Below, piece after piece: positions 63,061 through 64,000 of a stretch of DNA of 64,000 nucleotides. Source of the stretch: Nocardioidaceae bacterium SCSIO 66511 (GTDB lineage Bacteria; Actinomycetota; Actinomycetes; Propionibacteriales; Nocardioidaceae). The stretch spans positions 3,906,001 to 3,970,000 of the forward strand of contig CP095846.1 in NCBI GenBank assembly GCA_023100825.1. Direction: 5' to 3'. The notes beneath the pieces were generated by a model that saw only the letters and a program-made list of their open reading frames with translations, searched no databases and had not been told where the DNA came from. Numbering within the stretch: the first letter of the stretch is position 1; each line of letters starts with the position of its first letter. The translations under genes were made by a program, and so were the position numbers.

Positions 63061-63315
63061 GTGCTTGCGGCGTCTCAGCCCGTTCGCGATCAGCGCGTGC
63101 ACGAGCTCCTTACTGGACACCGGCGTTGCTCCGGCGGCCACCACGGCATCGAACATCCGGTCCGGCACGTCGTAGTGATCTCGCTCGAACAATCGCTGCG
63201 GCAGACCCTGCGCCCGCGCGAACGCGTGCAGCTCGTCGTACGACGCCGTGCTCACCAGATGTGACCACATCCGTCCGTGGCCGGGCCAGGACGGTGGATC
63301 GATCAGAATCGTCAT
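63052..63315 (-). CDS. DUF4031 protein
   Basis: An 87-residue protein: TILIDPPSWPGHGRMWSHLVSTASYDELHAFARAQGLPQRLFERDHYDVPD, the DUF4031 signature. Function unknown. Overlaps the end of the HD gene by 9 bases, convergent. Confidence 0.88.
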   Translation of the reverse strand: MTILIDPPSWPGHGRMWSHLVSTASYDELHAFARAQGLPQRLFERDHYDVPDRMFDAVVAAGATPVSSKELVHALIANGLRRRKHSS

Positions 63316-63361
63316 GCATCCCTCCGTCCGCGCGTACGGACAACGATGCCAGACTTGTCCG

Positions 63362-63709
63362 ATGCCGCCGTCGGATGCGCTCGATATAGCGCGCGCCCGC
63401 GTCCTCCACGACCTGTGCGCACGCGACCTCGACGACGCCCGCACGGTGTCCCTTCTCGACGAGGTCGTCGCCGGCCGCAGGTGGTGGGTCGACGAATGGC
63501 CGGACGGCGCAGCGTTCCTCCCCGGCCTGGTTGCACAGGACCTACAGGATGCCTTACACGACCGCGGGGTCCGCTGGCCACAGTGCACGGCGTGCGACAC
63601 CGAGGCGCTCCACTCCCTGCACGTCGACCCGCCGCTCGACGTGACGCCGTCATGGGTCTGCGACGAGGGCGCGGTCGTTGCCGCGCGCGTCGGTGAGCTC
63701 GACCGCTGA
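63362..63709 (+). CDS. Hypothetical protein with CxxC
   Basis: A 115-residue protein of unknown family with RWPQCTACDTEALHSLHVDPPLDVTPSWVCDEG, a possible single zinc site (C-x2-C ... H ... C). Aromatic WWVDEWPDG precedes. ATG 63362 chosen; it is divergent from the DUF4031 gene. Confidence 0.65.
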   Translation: MPPSDALDIARARVLHDLCARDLDDARTVSLLDEVVAGRRWWVDEWPDGAAFLPGLVAQDLQDALHDRGVRWPQCTACDTEALHSLHVDPPLDVTPSWVCDEGAVVAARVGELDR

Positions 63710-63740
63710 ACACCGTCTGTCCGCAAAGACTCGACGGCGC

Positions 63741-63767
63741 TGTCACGAATCGAGTAACGCAGACGTC
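63741..63767 (+). promoter_or_regulatory. ECF41-type promoter
   Basis: TGTCACG (63741-63747), 16 bases, CGTC (63764-63767). The published ECF41 consensus is TGTCACA-N16-CGTC. It is 38 bases before the start of a carboxymuconolactone decarboxylase, the class of gene ECF41 sigma factors typically control. An ECF41 gene would be expected just to the right of the window. Confidence 0.8.
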
Positions 63768-63804
63768 AGAACAGTCGAGACACCATCGATGAAGGGGGTT
63801 ACCC

Positions 63805-64000
63805 ATGAACCAACGGCTCAAGTTCGCCGAGACGGCACCCGACGCGTACAAAGCAGTGCTCGGGCTGGAGAAGTACAACCGTCGCTCGGTCGACCCGGTC
63901 GTCTACGAACTCGTGAAGATCCGCGCGTCCATCCTGAACGGCTGCTCGTTCTGCATCGACATGCACACTCGCGACGCCATGGAGGCCGGCGAGACGACGC
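63805..64000 (+). CDS. Carboxymuconolactone decarboxylase family protein (partial)
   Basis: The first 65 residues of an AhpD-like/CMD protein, cut by the window edge. FAETAPDAYKAVLGLEKYN and LVKIRASILNGCSFCIDMHTRDA contain the CxxC-x3-H active site (CSFCIDMH). Alkylhydroperoxidase-type reductase activity is likely. GAAGGGGG lies before ATG 63805. Confidence 0.92.
   Translation, partial: MNQRLKFAETAPDAYKAVLGLEKYNRRSVDPVVYELVKIRASILNGCSFCIDMHTRDAMEAGETT

Overview
The window is high-GC DNA of an actinobacterium. Pointers are the mycolate/nocardioform-type gene content (DUF2530, DUF3027, XPB-type helicase with a helicase-associated protein, HelD, SigE-family sigma factor, Cgl0159-type aldolase in an inositol operon), frequent GTG/TTG starts and several apparently leaderless promoters. 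The hexamer CGTACG is strikingly common inside genes, as seen in Nocardioidaceae-like Propionibacteriales; the exact taxon is an inference. There are no rRNA genes, tRNAs, insertion sequences, phage genes or CRISPR arrays that I can see. Most of it is ordinary chromosomal gene content, densely packed, many genes overlapping by 4 bp.

Layout. 0-7 kb: cupin regulator with divergent thioredoxin-reductase-like flavoprotein, LigD-type polymerase, small HTH and thiamine-binding proteins, methyltransferase, Bcr/CflA exporter, and an SMR exporter (Gdx/SugE) preceded by a guanidine-III riboswitch. 7-14 kb: DtxR-type regulator, two exported proteins, first copy of an interspersed repeat, hotdog protein, GH13 glucosidase, MFS exporter, and a 12-codon ORF with a perfect Shine-Dalgarno followed by strong hairpins. 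14-20 kb: cobalamin riboswitch and metE, DedA protein, thioredoxin, pdxH, citrate synthase. 20-24.7 kb: lipoprotein with a frameshifted C39-like peptidase, sigma factor with a membrane partner, small cationic exported protein. 24.7-34.3 kb: serC, propeller membrane protein, two MarR/MFS pairs, serine hydrolase, purine permease and DUF2530.

34.3-43 kb: DUF3027, MFS, cold-shock protein, YihY, acyl-CoA synthetase, a TetR regulator with two operator-like palindromes, small proteins. 43-48.7 kb: a five-gene myo-inositol catabolic operon (iolC, aldolase, iolB, iolD, iolE) behind a promoter with a site fitting the corynebacterial IolR consensus. 48.8-56 kb: VOC protein, CGNR zinc-finger protein, Abi-alpha protein, DUF445 protein, ABC-2 exporter, helicase-associated protein. 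56.07-56.95 kb: gene-free block built of two head-to-head copies of the same repeat found near 10 kb. 57-64 kb: glycerophosphodiester phosphodiesterase, second CGNR-like protein, XPB helicase, HelD, HD phosphohydrolase, DUF4031 protein, and the start of a carboxymuconolactone decarboxylase behind a sequence matching the ECF41 promoter consensus.

The most useful points for follow-up are the repeat family (possibly undescribed), the guanidine-III riboswitch, the ECF41-type promoter at the right edge, the short ORF/hairpin locus at 13.85-14.15 kb, the frameshifted peptidase, and the context-dependent CGTACG codon-pair bias.
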